DNA of 50,109 nt from Acidobacteriota bacterium (GCA_012729555.1 JAAYCX010000047.1:1-50109), one strand, 5' to 3'. Counted from the first letter of the stretch, positions 8,125-20,893 are shown. Numbers and translations are program-made. The notes: generated from the letters alone by a model not told the origin.

Positions 8125-9256
8125 AGCGCTCCTGAACCACGTGCGGGTCCGTGGGATCAAGACGATCGTACCCGACCGGTTCATCGACATCGACGACGAG
8201 ATCGAGTATTTCGGCAACAACGTCCGGCAGCTCGAGCGGGCGAAGAAGATGGTGGGTTTCGGGCGCCGCCCCGTCGTTCCCGAAGGGGTCACCGTGGTCG
8301 ACCTGTGCGAAAGGGCGGCGTCCGACCTGCTCGGGGAGCTCGGGACCGACAGGGGGGGGATCGACGCCCTCATCCTGGTCAACCAGAGCCCCGACTATAT
8401 CTTTCCGGCTTCTTCCTATATCCTGCACGACCGCCTCGGGCTCGGCGAGGAGTGCGCGGTGTTCGACGTGGGGCTCGGTTGCTCGGGCTACGTCTACGGC
8501 CTCTGGCTCGCCCACTCCCTCATCGCCTCCGGCGCGTCGACGCGGGTGCTCCTCGTGGCCGGGGATGCCGCCAGCACCCATGCGGACCCGCGCAACCGGC
8601 TCTACTACCCGCTCTTCGGCGACGCGGCCTCGGCCACCCTGCTCGAGCACGAACCGGGGGACAACCCCGCCTGGTTCGCCCTGGGGGCCAGGGGGGCAGG
8701 GTGGGACAAAATTGTCGCCCCGGCCGGGGGGCGCCGCCTGCCGATCCGCAAGGACATGTGCGACGTCGAGGTGCGGGACGCGGCCGGCAACGTCTGGCAC
8801 CCCTGGGACGGCATCATCCGTGGAATGGACGTCTTCAACTTCACGATGGAGGTCGCCCCGGCGAACATCCGCGAACTCCTCCTCTTCGCCGGAATCGGGA
8901 TGGAGGAGATCGATTTTTTCGCGCTGCACCAGGCCAACCGGCAGATCGTGGAGGCGATCGCGGCCAAGACGGGCATCCCGAAGGAGAAGACGACGTGGGA
9001 GACCTTTTCCCGGTACGGCAACAACTCCACCACCTCGGTGGCCACCGTCCTGTGCGACCAGCGGGACGCGCGGCCGAAGCTCGGCCGCTGCCTGCTTTCG
9101 GCCTTCGGGGTGGGGCTCTCCTGGGGGGCGGCGGTCGTAGGCCTGGAGGGGTGCCATAACGGGGGGATCGGGCTCCTCGCGGCGCCCGCGGGCCTTCCGG
9201 CGCGCGAAGACCAGGTGGAAGGGTGGATCCGTCATTTCAAGGGGGAGAAGCGATGA
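8117..9256 (+). CDS. 3-oxoacyl-ACP synthase III family protein (second copy)
   Basis: 379 residues and clearly a paralogue of the preceding gene, with the catalytic cysteine at the same residue number. The triad is C122 (LGCSGYVYGL), H271 (ALHQANRQI) and N302 (YGNNSTTSVA), so both copies look catalytically competent. There is a longer C-terminal tail of about 30 residues after the GVGLSWGAA end motif. It overlaps the first KAS III by 8 bases and the second ACP by 4 bases. Two active KAS III enzymes side by side suggest either two successive condensations, a heterodimer, or one condensing and one acyl-transferring role; the sequence alone does not decide this. Confidence 0.92.
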   Translation: MSKALLNHVRVRGIKTIVPDRFIDIDDEIEYFGNNVRQLERAKKMVGFGRRPVVPEGVTVVDLCERAASDLLGELGTDRGGIDALILVNQSPDYIFPASSYILHDRLGLGEECAVFDVGLGCSGYVYGLWLAHSLIASGASTRVLLVAGDAASTHADPRNRLYYPLFGDAASATLLEHEPGDNPAWFALGARGAGWDKIVAPAGGRRLPIRKDMCDVEVRDAAGNVWHPWDGIIRGMDVFNFTMEVAPANIRELLLFAGIGMEEIDFFALHQANRQIVEAIAAKTGIPKEKTTWETFSRYGNNSTTSVATVLCDQRDARPKLGRCLLSAFGVGLSWGAAVVGLEGCHNGGIGLLAAPAGLPAREDQVEGWIRHFKGEKR

Positions 9257-9477
9257 CGCACGAGGAGTTTCTGGAAAAATTTCAGGATGTCCTGCAGACG
9301 GAGGAGCCGCTCGGGATGGACACGGTGCTCGAGGACCTCGTCGAGTGGGACTCGCTCGCCCGGATGGCCACGGTCGCGTTTCTGGACTCCGATTTCGGCG
9401 TCGGCGCGACCTTCGAGGACTTCGCCGGGATGCGGACGGTGGCCGATGTCGCCCGCAAGGCCGGGGTGGCGTCGTGA
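9253..9477 (+). CDS. Acyl carrier protein (second of two)
   Basis: A 74-residue ACP with phosphopantetheine serine S34 in VEWDSLARMATVAF. The ATG at 9253 overlaps the previous stop (ATGA) and has a strong GGGGGAGAAG ribosome site. It is only distantly similar to the first ACP: the helix II region reads LARMATVAF rather than MKHIEIIL. The two carriers may therefore serve different partner enzymes, for example one loaded by FkbH and one used by the KAS III and reductase. Its stop overlaps the GTG start of the reductase. Confidence 0.9.
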   Translation: MTHEEFLEKFQDVLQTEEPLGMDTVLEDLVEWDSLARMATVAFLDSDFGVGATFEDFAGMRTVADVARKAGVAS

Positions 9478-10214
9478 CGCCGCCCGACGGCGAGCGGCTC
9501 TTCCTTGTCACCGGCGCGAGTTCCGGCATCGGGAGGGGGATCGCCCTGCGCCTCTCGGCGACGGGCGCCCGCGTCGTCGCGGTCGGCCGGGACGCCGGCC
9601 GGCTCGGGGAACTGGTGCGGGAATGCGGGTGCCCGGAGCGGATGCACCCCGAAATCAGGGACCTGGCCGCGGATATCGAACTGCTGCCGCAATATGTGAA
9701 GGGGCTGAAGGAAAAGTACGGCAAATTCCACGGGATGGTCTCGTGCGCCGGGATCTCCGAGATCCGCCCGCTGCAGGTCCTGCGATACGAGGACTGCAAA
9801 AGGATATTTGATATCAACTATTTCGCCCCCCTGATGCTGGCCAAGGGCCTCCTCGACCGGCGCCACAACGCCGGCCGGGGCGCCTCGCTGGTCTTCATCG
9901 CCTCCATCGAGGCCCACCTGGCCGACAAGGGGATGGCGTCCTACGCGGGGTCCAAGGCCGCGCTCGTCGCGTCGGTGCGCTCGATCTCCCGGGAGGTGGC
10001 CGCCTCGGGCATACGGGTCAACGCGATCAGCCCGGGCGACGTCCTGACGCCGATGACGGCGAAGGTGGAGGGGATGCGCAACGACCGGTCGCACCTGTAC
10101 CCGCTGGGGTTCGGGACGGTGGACGACGTGGCCGCCCTGGCCCTCTTCCTCCTTTCGGACGAGGCGAAGTGGATCACGGGGCAGAACTACATCCTCGACG
10201 GGGGGCATCCCTGA
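9474..10214 (+). CDS. SDR-family 3-oxoacyl-ACP reductase-like protein (FabG-like)
   Basis: A 246-residue classical short-chain dehydrogenase. It has the NADP(H) motif TGASSGIG near residue 14, catalytic serine S144 in VFIASIEAHL, and the Y157-x3-K161 pair in SYAGSKAAL, and ends with the common ITGQNYILDGG. GTG 9474 overlaps the ACP stop; the open frame extends upstream only as a shadow of the ACP gene. Given the two KAS III enzymes and ACPs before it, the likely role is reduction of a 3-keto acyl-ACP to a 3-hydroxyacyl-ACP. Reduction of a sugar keto group is a less likely alternative. Confidence 0.88.
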   Translation: MTPPDGERLFLVTGASSGIGRGIALRLSATGARVVAVGRDAGRLGELVRECGCPERMHPEIRDLAADIELLPQYVKGLKEKYGKFHGMVSCAGISEIRPLQVLRYEDCKRIFDINYFAPLMLAKGLLDRRHNAGRGASLVFIASIEAHLADKGMASYAGSKAALVASVRSISREVAASGIRVNAISPGDVLTPMTAKVEGMRNDRSHLYPLGFGTVDDVAALALFLLSDEAKWITGQNYILDGGHP

Positions 10215-10858
10215 TGAAGAGGATTTTCGTCGTGGGGGGGGATTGTTTCGCCCGGGAATGCTGCGTCTATGTAGAGCGGATGGCCGAGCGGGATCCCCGG
10301 TGGAGCCTGGGCGGGATCCTGGGTCACAACGGACACGGGCGCACGAACGACTACAGGGATTACCAGGGCGTGTTCCGGGGGGAGATGGAGGAATTCGAGT
10401 TCGGGGAGGGGGACGGCGCCGTGATCGGCGCGGCGGCCCCCGCCATCCGGGAACTCATCTACCGGGACCTCAAAAGAAAAAATGTTCCCCTGGTGAACCT
10501 CCTGGACCCCTCCTGTATCGTATATCCATACGCGCAGGTGGGGGAGGGGAACATCTTCGCCCCCTTCTGCACGATATCCACCCAGACCAGGATAGGGAAT
10601 GGCAACGTGTTCAACGGATTCATCCCGGTGGGGCACGACGCCGTCATCGGCGATTTCAATTTTTTCGGGCCCCATTCACAGGTCCTGGGCGGGGTGCGGG
10701 TGGGCGACGGCAACCAGCTGGGCGCGGGTTCCATCCTCCTGCCCCTCAGCCGGGTCGGGAGCCGCAACCGGATCGCCCCCCTCTCGGCCGTTTACAAGGG
10801 GTGCGGGGACAATTCCTATTACCTGGGAAACCCCGCGCGCAGGGTGGGAGGCGTCTGA
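10214..10858 (+). CDS. PglD/NeuD-like sugar O/N-acyltransferase
   Basis: 214 residues. An N-terminal Rossmann-like UDP-sugar binding part (RIFVVGGDCFARE) is followed by a left-handed beta-helix of hexapeptide repeats from about residue 105. H141 in PVGHDAVIGDF is the expected catalytic base, and GNPARRV closes the protein as in this family. PglD acetylates the 4-amino group of the bacillosamine precursor from acetyl-CoA. Here the gene follows directly (ATGA overlap) on an acyl-ACP assembly module, so an ACP-bound acyl donor is a reasonable inference. ATG 10214 is clear, with upstream in-frame sequence being shadow. Confidence 0.9.
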   Translation: MKRIFVVGGDCFARECCVYVERMAERDPRWSLGGILGHNGHGRTNDYRDYQGVFRGEMEEFEFGEGDGAVIGAAAPAIRELIYRDLKRKNVPLVNLLDPSCIVYPYAQVGEGNIFAPFCTISTQTRIGNGNVFNGFIPVGHDAVIGDFNFFGPHSQVLGGVRVGDGNQLGAGSILLPLSRVGSRNRIAPLSAVYKGCGDNSYYLGNPARRVGGV

Positions 10859-10984
10859 CCATGGGCGCGCTGCAACGGGAATTGCTGGAGAGGTAATATG
10901 TTGTTGAAAATGTAGCTCCTTGGAATAATGATAGGAGCACCATCGGCGCTCCGGCGCCGCATGCATCCTGGGGAATTGCAGCAG

Positions 10985-12997
<2,013 letters not shown>

Positions 12998-13019
12998 TCC
13001 CCGTTTTCCCTCCCGATCC

Positions 13020-13053
13020 GGGCCGCGGACGGCGGCGGCCCCTTCTCTCTTTT
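13020..13053 (+). terminator. Probable rho-independent terminator after the glycan locus
   Basis: A 7-bp GC stem (13020-13026 with 13035-13041) with an 8-base loop, followed by a pyrimidine run containing TTTT at 13050-13053. It lies 22 bases after the dehydratase stop. The tail is interrupted by cytosines, so efficiency is uncertain. Confidence 0.45.
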
Positions 13054-13082
13054 CCCCCCCCGTGGAGGCTGGCGCGGCGCGG

Positions 13083-13111
13083 TTTGCATCCCCGCCCGCC
13101 CGGGGTATGAT
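13083..13111 (+). promoter_or_regulatory. Probable sigma-70-type promoter for acnA
   Basis: TTTGCA at 13083-13088 and TATGAT at 13106-13111 with a 17-base spacer. The predicted start is near 13118, about 27 bases before the acnA ATG. It lies between a probable terminator and acnA, as expected for an independent unit. Confidence 0.55.
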
Positions 13112-13144
13112 GAAAAAGGGGATCACGATACGCGGGGAGAGACC

Positions 13145-15856
<2,712 letters not shown>

Positions 15857-15865
15857 GGGAGCGGT

Positions 15866-16744
15866 CTACCGGACCAGCCGGATCGCCAGCCCCTGGGCCC
15901 CGGCCGGGTCGAGGGTGAGGCCTCCTGCCTCCGCCTTTCCCCGCAACCCTTCCTTGTCGAGAAACGCCCGCGCCCGCTCGAGCGAGCTCACCTCGAGGAC
16001 CAGTCCCCGGATCCGGTCCGCCCCGCCCCCGGAAAGGCGGATGGAGGGGCCTGCCATGACCGTGTTCCAGAGCCCCGCGGCTTTCGGACGGCCCAGCAGT
16101 TTTGTCCACTCCACCGCGCGGGCCTCCGGGTCGACCGCGGTGACGACCACTTCCGCCACCCGGCGGATCCCGAGCGGCCCTCCCCTGTCGAGCGCCAGCC
16201 TGTTGGCCAGCTGCGTCCTGCGGATGCGCGGGTTGAGGTAGGCGGGGCTCGTTTCGTAGAGGAAGAGCGACATGCCCGGCCGCGAAAGGGAAGAGAGCGC
16301 GACGGTGGTCCAGAGGGTTCCCGTATCCCCCCCGGGCAGGGGGCCGACCTCGGGGTCCGGGGGGGCGTGGGGGATGCCGCGGACCTTGAGTTCCCTGAGC
16401 GCGTCGGCCAGGGGGTAGGGTTCGAACGCCAGGCCCGTGCAGCGCGCCCTCCCCTTTCCGGCCGTTTTGGCGCCCGCGGCCGGCAGGATCGCCAGGGTGA
16501 CATTCCCGGCCCCCACCCCCCCCGTTTGAAAGGTGCCGCCGTCGCCCGCGCTCCATGCCACGGGCAGGCCGAGCGTCCGGCTGAAAAAACGGAAGAGCCC
16601 CGCCGGGTCGTCCGACTCCACGACGATGTGGTCCACCTGCCGGACGATGTGGCTCCGCATGCGTCCCTCTTCGGAGTCCCCTCCCGCGCCCCGTCCGAGC
16701 GCCGACACGAGGAGCAGCAGGGTCAACGCGAAGCGGCGGATCAT
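15866..16744 (-). CDS. Secreted VOC-fold (glyoxalase-like) protein
   Basis: 292 residues. An N-terminal signal peptide is likely (MIRRFALTLLLLVSALGRGAGG). It is followed by two vicinal-oxygen-chelate modules: one beginning VRQVDHIVVESDDPAGLFRFFSRTLGLPV, a second beginning IRRVAEVVVTAVDPEARAVEWTKLLGRP. The usual metal-ligand pattern (H and E pairs) is only partly visible, so catalysis is uncertain. ATG 16744 overlaps the stop of the AmgK-like gene (ATGA), so it is the last gene of the OmpA-VWFA-MurU-AmgK operon. No specific function can be assigned; a link to cell-wall recycling is suggested only by position. Confidence 0.8.
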   Translation of the reverse strand: MIRRFALTLLLLVSALGRGAGGDSEEGRMRSHIVRQVDHIVVESDDPAGLFRFFSRTLGLPVAWSAGDGGTFQTGGVGAGNVTLAILPAAGAKTAGKGRARCTGLAFEPYPLADALRELKVRGIPHAPPDPEVGPLPGGDTGTLWTTVALSSLSRPGMSLFLYETSPAYLNPRIRRTQLANRLALDRGGPLGIRRVAEVVVTAVDPEARAVEWTKLLGRPKAAGLWNTVMAGPSIRLSGGGADRIRGLVLEVSSLERARAFLDKEGLRGKAEAGGLTLDPAGAQGLAIRLVR

Positions 16745-17793
16745 GATCCCTCCCCCCCGGGCGGGACACCCTCCGGCGCCTCCCCTTTTTCCCCGAGCGC
16801 GGCGGCGCACCGGCCGCAGAGCCGCTCGAGAAGGGGGAGGGAGCGGGCCCGGTCCGCCGCCAGGCGCAGGTTCGCGAGCCCCGGGGGGACATGCGCGAGA
16901 TAGCGCCCCAGTCCCCGCTCCCGGGCCAGGAACCCGTAGGCCCCGAGCGCCTGCATCAACCGCTGGGCCGAAGCCTCCCAGAAAGCTTTCCGGAACTCCT
17001 CCGGGCCCTCCCCCGGCCCCCGGCAGAAATCGATCAGCTCCTGCCGCTCCGGGCGCGTGAAGGAGACGTAGGGGTCGCAAAGGAGCGAACCCAGGTCGTA
17101 GAAACGGCTCCCGAACCGCATCCCCTGGTAATCGATCAGCACCGGGCCCCCCTCCCGGATCATGACGTTCTGCGACTGCAGGTCGCGGTGGACCAGGCAC
17201 CTCCGGTGCCGCGTCAGCCGGAGCGCCAGCGCCGCCAGTTCGCGCTCCAGCGCGTCCTCTTCCGCGGGGGGGAGGGCGACGCCGCAGAGCCCGAGGACGA
17301 AGTGCTCCCGGAAATAATCCCGCTCCCAGCGATACAGGTCGGGGGAGAAGCCCTCCATCAGGGGGACGGGGTCGCGCAGGAACTCCTCCTCGGGCCAGGA
17401 GTGCAGCACCGCGACGACCTCGAGTGTCTTCCGGTAGAGGGGGCCGCGGACCTCCCACGGCTCGTTCCGGAGCGTGTAGAGATCTTCGTCCCCCAGGTCT
17501 TCCTGGAGGATCAGGCCCCGGGCGGGGTCGTGGTGGAGGATGCGGGGGACCGGTATCCCGATCTCCTCCAGGAACCAGCCGATAGCGGCATGGTAGCCGT
17601 TCTCCTTCCTGTCCTGCCCGTACCGGACCAGGATCGCCGAGTCCCCGCTCCCCCAGCGGAGGCGGAAGTAGGCCCGGTCGGACCCCCTCCCCGCGAAAGG
17701 GATCCATTCGACCTCCGTTGCGGCGGGGATATCCAGGACCTCCCGGGCGCGCGCCTTGATCCCGGCTTCCGTCATCTCCGCTTCCGTCACCAT
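16741..17793 (-). CDS. amgK: AmgK-like sugar kinase (aminoglycoside phosphotransferase family)
   Basis: About 350 residues with an APH/choline-kinase fold. Visible motifs are DRAYFRLRW (N-lobe), LILQEDLGDEDLY (hinge), the catalytic loop CLVHRDLQSQNVMI and the metal-binding LIDYQGMRFGSRFYDLGSLL. The directly upstream gene is a sugar-1-phosphate nucleotidyltransferase. This is the arrangement of AmgK and MurU, which phosphorylate MurNAc at the anomeric position and convert it to UDP-MurNAc, bypassing de novo peptidoglycan precursor synthesis. ATG 17793 overlaps the MurU stop by 7 bases; ATG 17775 is an alternative. The assignment rests on family plus pairing, since APH folds are used for many substrates. 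Confidence 0.75.
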   Translation of the reverse strand: MVTEAEMTEAGIKARAREVLDIPAATEVEWIPFAGRGSDRAYFRLRWGSGDSAILVRYGQDRKENGYHAAIGWFLEEIGIPVPRILHHDPARGLILQEDLGDEDLYTLRNEPWEVRGPLYRKTLEVVAVLHSWPEEEFLRDPVPLMEGFSPDLYRWERDYFREHFVLGLCGVALPPAEEDALERELAALALRLTRHRRCLVHRDLQSQNVMIREGGPVLIDYQGMRFGSRFYDLGSLLCDPYVSFTRPERQELIDFCRGPGEGPEEFRKAFWEASAQRLMQALGAYGFLARERGLGRYLAHVPPGLANLRLAADRARSLPLLERLCGRCAAALGEKGEAPEGVPPGGEGS

Positions 17794-18515
17794 TTCATGG
17801 TCTCCAGGCCCCCCCGTATCCGGTCGTAGGCTTCGGGCGATCCGATATCGGTCCAGGTGCCCCCGTCGATCACGGCCGCGCGGATCGATCCCGGCTGCAC
17901 CCGGATCCGCCGGAGGAAGAGGTCGATGACGGACGAGGGGCGGGCCGGCTCGATATGCCGAAGCAGGGCCGTTTCCACGACATAGATCCCGGTGAAGAGG
18001 CACCGGCGGCTCCCGCGGGTCCCCAGCTCCCCCCGCAGGTCGCATACCTCCCCGCCGTCGTTGACGTCGACGTTCAGGAGCGGCCCCGTGCTGCGCAGGG
18101 CCAGGGTGGCCTCCGGCCGCCGCCGCTCGTGCCGCTCGAGCAGGTCGCCGAGGGGAAGATCGGAGATCACGTCGCCATTGTAGCAGACGATGGCCTCGTC
18201 GTCCGCGAGGAGATCCTCGATGTTTTTCAAGCCTCCGGCCGTGTCGAGCAGCACCGGTTCGTGGCGGAAGAGAACGGGTTTCCCCCTCCAGGCGCCGTCG
18301 GGGAATTTCTCCCGGTACCTTTCGGGGCAGTGGTGGGTGTTGACGATGAAGCGGTCGACCCCGGCCGAGATCAGGTGGTCCATGGCGCAGGTGATGACGC
18401 TGCGTCCGCCCGCGGGCAACAGGGGCTTGGGGCACCTTTCCGTCAGCGGCCGGAGACGCAGGCCGAGCCCGGCTCCGGGGATGAAGGCGGTGGTGTAACG
18501 GCGTTTCTGTCCCAT
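17787..18515 (-). CDS. murU: MurU-like sugar-1-phosphate nucleotidyltransferase
   Basis: A 242-residue GT-A-like nucleotidyltransferase. The signature near the N-terminus is IPGAGLGLRLRPLTERCPKPLL, where the usual G-T-R is G-L-R. It is followed by VDRFIVNTHH, DTAGGLKNIEDLL, the metal-binding CYNGDVI and WTDIGSPEAYDR near the end. With the downstream kinase it should make UDP-MurNAc from recycled MurNAc-1-phosphate. I chose ATG 18515 because it gives the family N-terminus; an ATG at 18611 would run into the previous gene. It sits 58 bases after the VWFA gene in the same orientation. Confidence 0.8.
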   Translation of the reverse strand: MGQKRRYTTAFIPGAGLGLRLRPLTERCPKPLLPAGGRSVITCAMDHLISAGVDRFIVNTHHCPERYREKFPDGAWRGKPVLFRHEPVLLDTAGGLKNIEDLLADDEAIVCYNGDVISDLPLGDLLERHERRRPEATLALRSTGPLLNVDVNDGGEVCDLRGELGTRGSRRCLFTGIYVVETALLRHIEPARPSSVIDLFLRRIRVQPGSIRAAVIDGGTWTDIGSPEAYDRIRGGLETMKW

Positions 18516-18573
18516 CCGTTCATAGTAGCCCGACAGGGGGAAAGCACAAGCGGTTTTCGCCCGGCGGGGTCCC

Positions 18574-19566
18574 TCAGCGGGAGGCGTAGTAGCCCAGCCG
18601 GGCGCGCACACTCAGCTCGGGCCGCGCCGGGATGGAAACGCGGATGGCCCGGAAGACCCCGTCGTTGCGCGCACTGGGGGAGTAGTAGCTCAGCAGGTAC
18701 TGGGCCCGGAGCTCCGCCGCGATCCGGCCGAGCACCGAGTCGAGGTCGTCCGACGGATCGGAAACGAAGGCGGTCCCGCCGGTGGCCGAGGCCAGCAGCG
18801 ACAGGTCCTCCTGCCCCTTGCGGTTGATGGCGTTCAGCCGGACCGAGGCGCCGCTGGGGTTGATGGCGTAAAAGAGGGTGTCGGAGCGCTGGAGCGCCTC
18901 CGCGGCCGCCGCCAGCCCGTGATCGCTCTGGTTGTCCGCCCCGTCGGAGATCACGATCTGCGCCTGGCGCGTTTCCGGTGTCGAGCCCCTGCTCAGCAAC
19001 CGCGCGGCGCGCACGACCGAATCGAAGAACGCGGTCCCGGTCTTGGTGGGCTCGAGCCGCGCGAGTTCTCCCAGCGCCGCCTCGAGGCCGGGTTCCCGCT
19101 CGAGGTGGATGCGCGGACGGTCGCTGAAGGTGACGAGGGTGATGGTGTCCCCCGGCGTCCACACTTTTTCGAGGAAGCGCGCGGCGGCCCGCCGCTCGAA
19201 CTCGAAGCGGGAATGGACGCTGCCGGACAGGTCGAAGAGGAGGGCGAGGTGCAGCGGCGACTGCCGGGATTCGGCTACGCGGCTGATTTCCACCGGCCGC
19301 CCGCTTTCGAAAATCCGGAAATCCCCCGGGGAGAGGTCCCGGATGATGCGGCCGTCCGGGTCGGTGACCGACACGGGGACGGAGACCAGGCTCGAACTGA
19401 CCCGGATCGTGTGCGGGGAATGGATCCCGGCCGCGTCGGCGCGCGCCGGCCCGTCCGCACGGGGCTGCGCGCGCAGGTTGCCGGCGGGGGGCAGCAGGAG
19501 CAGCCCACAGACCGCGGCCGTAAGCGGGGGGACGCGTTTCGCTCTGTGCCGCGGTCTGTGGGCCAT
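18574..19566 (-). CDS. Secreted VWFA-domain protein, acidobacterial type (first of two)
   Basis: About 330 residues. A short signal peptide (LTAAVCGLLLLPPAGNLRAQ) is followed by the beta-rich SLVSVPVSVTDPDGRIIRDLSPGDFRIFESGRP module, then a von Willebrand A domain with an intact MIDAS motif DLSGS. It ends with AQYLLSYYSPSARNDGVFRAIRVSI and RARLGYYA, the closing pattern of the 'VWFA-related Acidobacterial' family. The family is exported and has no firmly known function; metal-dependent protein binding is expected. ATG 19566 lies 19 bases after the ompA-like stop, and the longer upstream frame is shadow. Confidence 0.88.
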   Translation of the reverse strand: MAHRPRHRAKRVPPLTAAVCGLLLLPPAGNLRAQPRADGPARADAAGIHSPHTIRVSSSLVSVPVSVTDPDGRIIRDLSPGDFRIFESGRPVEISRVAESRQSPLHLALLFDLSGSVHSRFEFERRAAARFLEKVWTPGDTITLVTFSDRPRIHLEREPGLEAALGELARLEPTKTGTAFFDSVVRAARLLSRGSTPETRQAQIVISDGADNQSDHGLAAAAEALQRSDTLFYAINPSGASVRLNAINRKGQEDLSLLASATGGTAFVSDPSDDLDSVLGRIAAELRAQYLLSYYSPSARNDGVFRAIRVSIPARPELSVRARLGYYASR

Positions 19567-19585
19567 GCCGGTTCCCCGTCCCGGG

Positions 19586-20632
19586 CTATTCGGCCGAAGC
19601 CGAGGTCGCCGTCCCGGGGGCCGACATCCCCTTGCTGACGAGGAGGCGGACCTCGACGCGGCGGTTTTCCCTGCGGCCGGCCACGGTCGTGTTGTCCGCC
19701 ACGGGCTGGGTTTCGCCATAGCCCATCGGCGTGACGAAGCGCCGGAGCGGGATCTGGTGGTTTTCGACCAGGTACTGGGTGACCGCGTCGGCCCGCCTCC
19801 GGCTCAGCCGGCGGTTCAGTTCGACGTCGCCGTCGGCGGAGGCGAAGCCGGCCACCTCGACCACGAAGCCGCGTTCCGCCCCGGTCATTTGGGCGAAGGC
19901 GTCCAGGTCGGCCTTGTTCTCGGGGGTGAGCGCCGCGCTCCCCGCCCGGAAATTGACCGTCACCATTTCCTTCACTTCATAATCGTCGAGCAGGGTGATC
20001 CGCTCGTTGGCGGCGCTGACGCCGGCCCGGGCGCGGTCGGCCGCGGACTGGGCGCCGGCTGCGGCCGTGAGCGCCGAGTCGGCGGTCTCCTGGGCCGCCT
20101 TGGCCCCGCCGCGGGCGGAGTTGGAGATGGCGGAGAGCTCCTGGACCTGGCCCGAGAGCCGTTCGGCGTTCTGCTCGGTTTCCCCCAGCCGCGTCCGGGT
20201 CTGGCGGAGGTCCTCCTCCACGGGATCGACCCGGACGTCCATCGCCTGGGCGACGATGAGGTCGTCATCCCTGAAGCGGATCTCCCACGCGGTGACGGCG
20301 CCCGAACTCCCGCCCGTTCCCTTCACCTCCACCCGCAGGCCCGGGACCAGGTCCGATGCGGAGTAGGTCTTGGCGCCGCGGAAGATGTTGCTCTTCTTTT
20401 CCTTCAGCCGGGTGTCCGGCTGCACCTCCACCCGGTAGGCCTGGCCCGAGAGCGAGCGCACCGTCAGGGTATCCCCCTGGTGGTCCAGAATGACCCCGTC
20501 GATTTCCATCTTCTGGCCGGTGGAGACCTCGGTAATGTCGGCCTCCTGCGCGGCGTAGCCCGCGGCCGTGAGCGCAAGGGCGAAAACCATAACCAGAAGG
20601 GCCGCTCCCTTCCCCTGTATCATCGCTTTCAT
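19586..20632 (-). CDS. OmpA-family outer-membrane/periplasmic protein
   Basis: 348 residues. A signal peptide (cleavage likely after AGYAA) leads to a small beta-rich module (MEIDGVILDHQGDTLTVRSLSGQAYRVEV, DUF5666-like). An alanine-rich coiled coil follows at about residues 135-195, then a C-terminal OmpA domain (VNFRAGSAALTPENKADLDAF, then AGFASADGDVELNRRLSRRRADAV and RRENRRVEVRLL). The OmpA domain should bind peptidoglycan non-covalently. A GAGGAGGTG ribosome site precedes ATG 20632. It is the first gene of a minus-strand operon running into the VWFA protein and MurU/AmgK. Confidence 0.9.
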   Translation of the reverse strand: MKAMIQGKGAALLVMVFALALTAAGYAAQEADITEVSTGQKMEIDGVILDHQGDTLTVRSLSGQAYRVEVQPDTRLKEKKSNIFRGAKTYSASDLVPGLRVEVKGTGGSSGAVTAWEIRFRDDDLIVAQAMDVRVDPVEEDLRQTRTRLGETEQNAERLSGQVQELSAISNSARGGAKAAQETADSALTAAAGAQSAADRARAGVSAANERITLLDDYEVKEMVTVNFRAGSAALTPENKADLDAFAQMTGAERGFVVEVAGFASADGDVELNRRLSRRRADAVTQYLVENHQIPLRRFVTPMGYGETQPVADNTTVAGRRENRRVEVRLLVSKGMSAPGTATSASAE

Positions 20633-20832
20633 AACACCTCCTCGATTTCTGGATGAGCCCCGGTCTGCAAATGGGCTCCGTTGCTTTCCAACGCAAGTTC
20701 CGTGCCAATACCCAAATCCATGTAAGTTATTGTTTAAAAGTGGCTAACGGATTCGATCGATCCCCGGGGGAGGGGTGGCCCGGGAAAGTTTCCCTGATTC
20801 GGCCCCCGCTTCCTGGCTCCCCACCGTAATTC

Positions 20833-20861
20833 TTGGATCCGGGGGCGGTTTCGCTTAACAT
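20833..20861 (+). promoter_or_regulatory. Weak candidate promoter for aceE
   Basis: TTGGAT at 20833-20838 and TAACAT at 20856-20861 with a 17-base spacer, 33 bases before the aceE start. Both hexamers deviate from consensus. The 261-base gap between the ompA-like gene and aceE also holds an AT-rich patch at about 20715-20755 that may carry the ompA promoter, but I could not define one. Confidence 0.35.
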
Positions 20862-20893
20862 AGCAGTCAGAAGAAATCAAAGGGGTGGAGACC

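Noticed and set aside
10861-10896. Tiny ORF (11 codons, MGALQRELLER) directly after the PglD-like gene
   Set aside because: Too short to support as a gene and without its own ribosome site; it could be a remnant or chance.
10901-10929. Possible promoter (TTGTTG and AATAAT, 17-base spacer) before the dehydratase gene
   Set aside because: The -35 matches only three of six bases. It is plausible given the AT-rich patch and the preferred start at 10985, but too weak to list as a feature.
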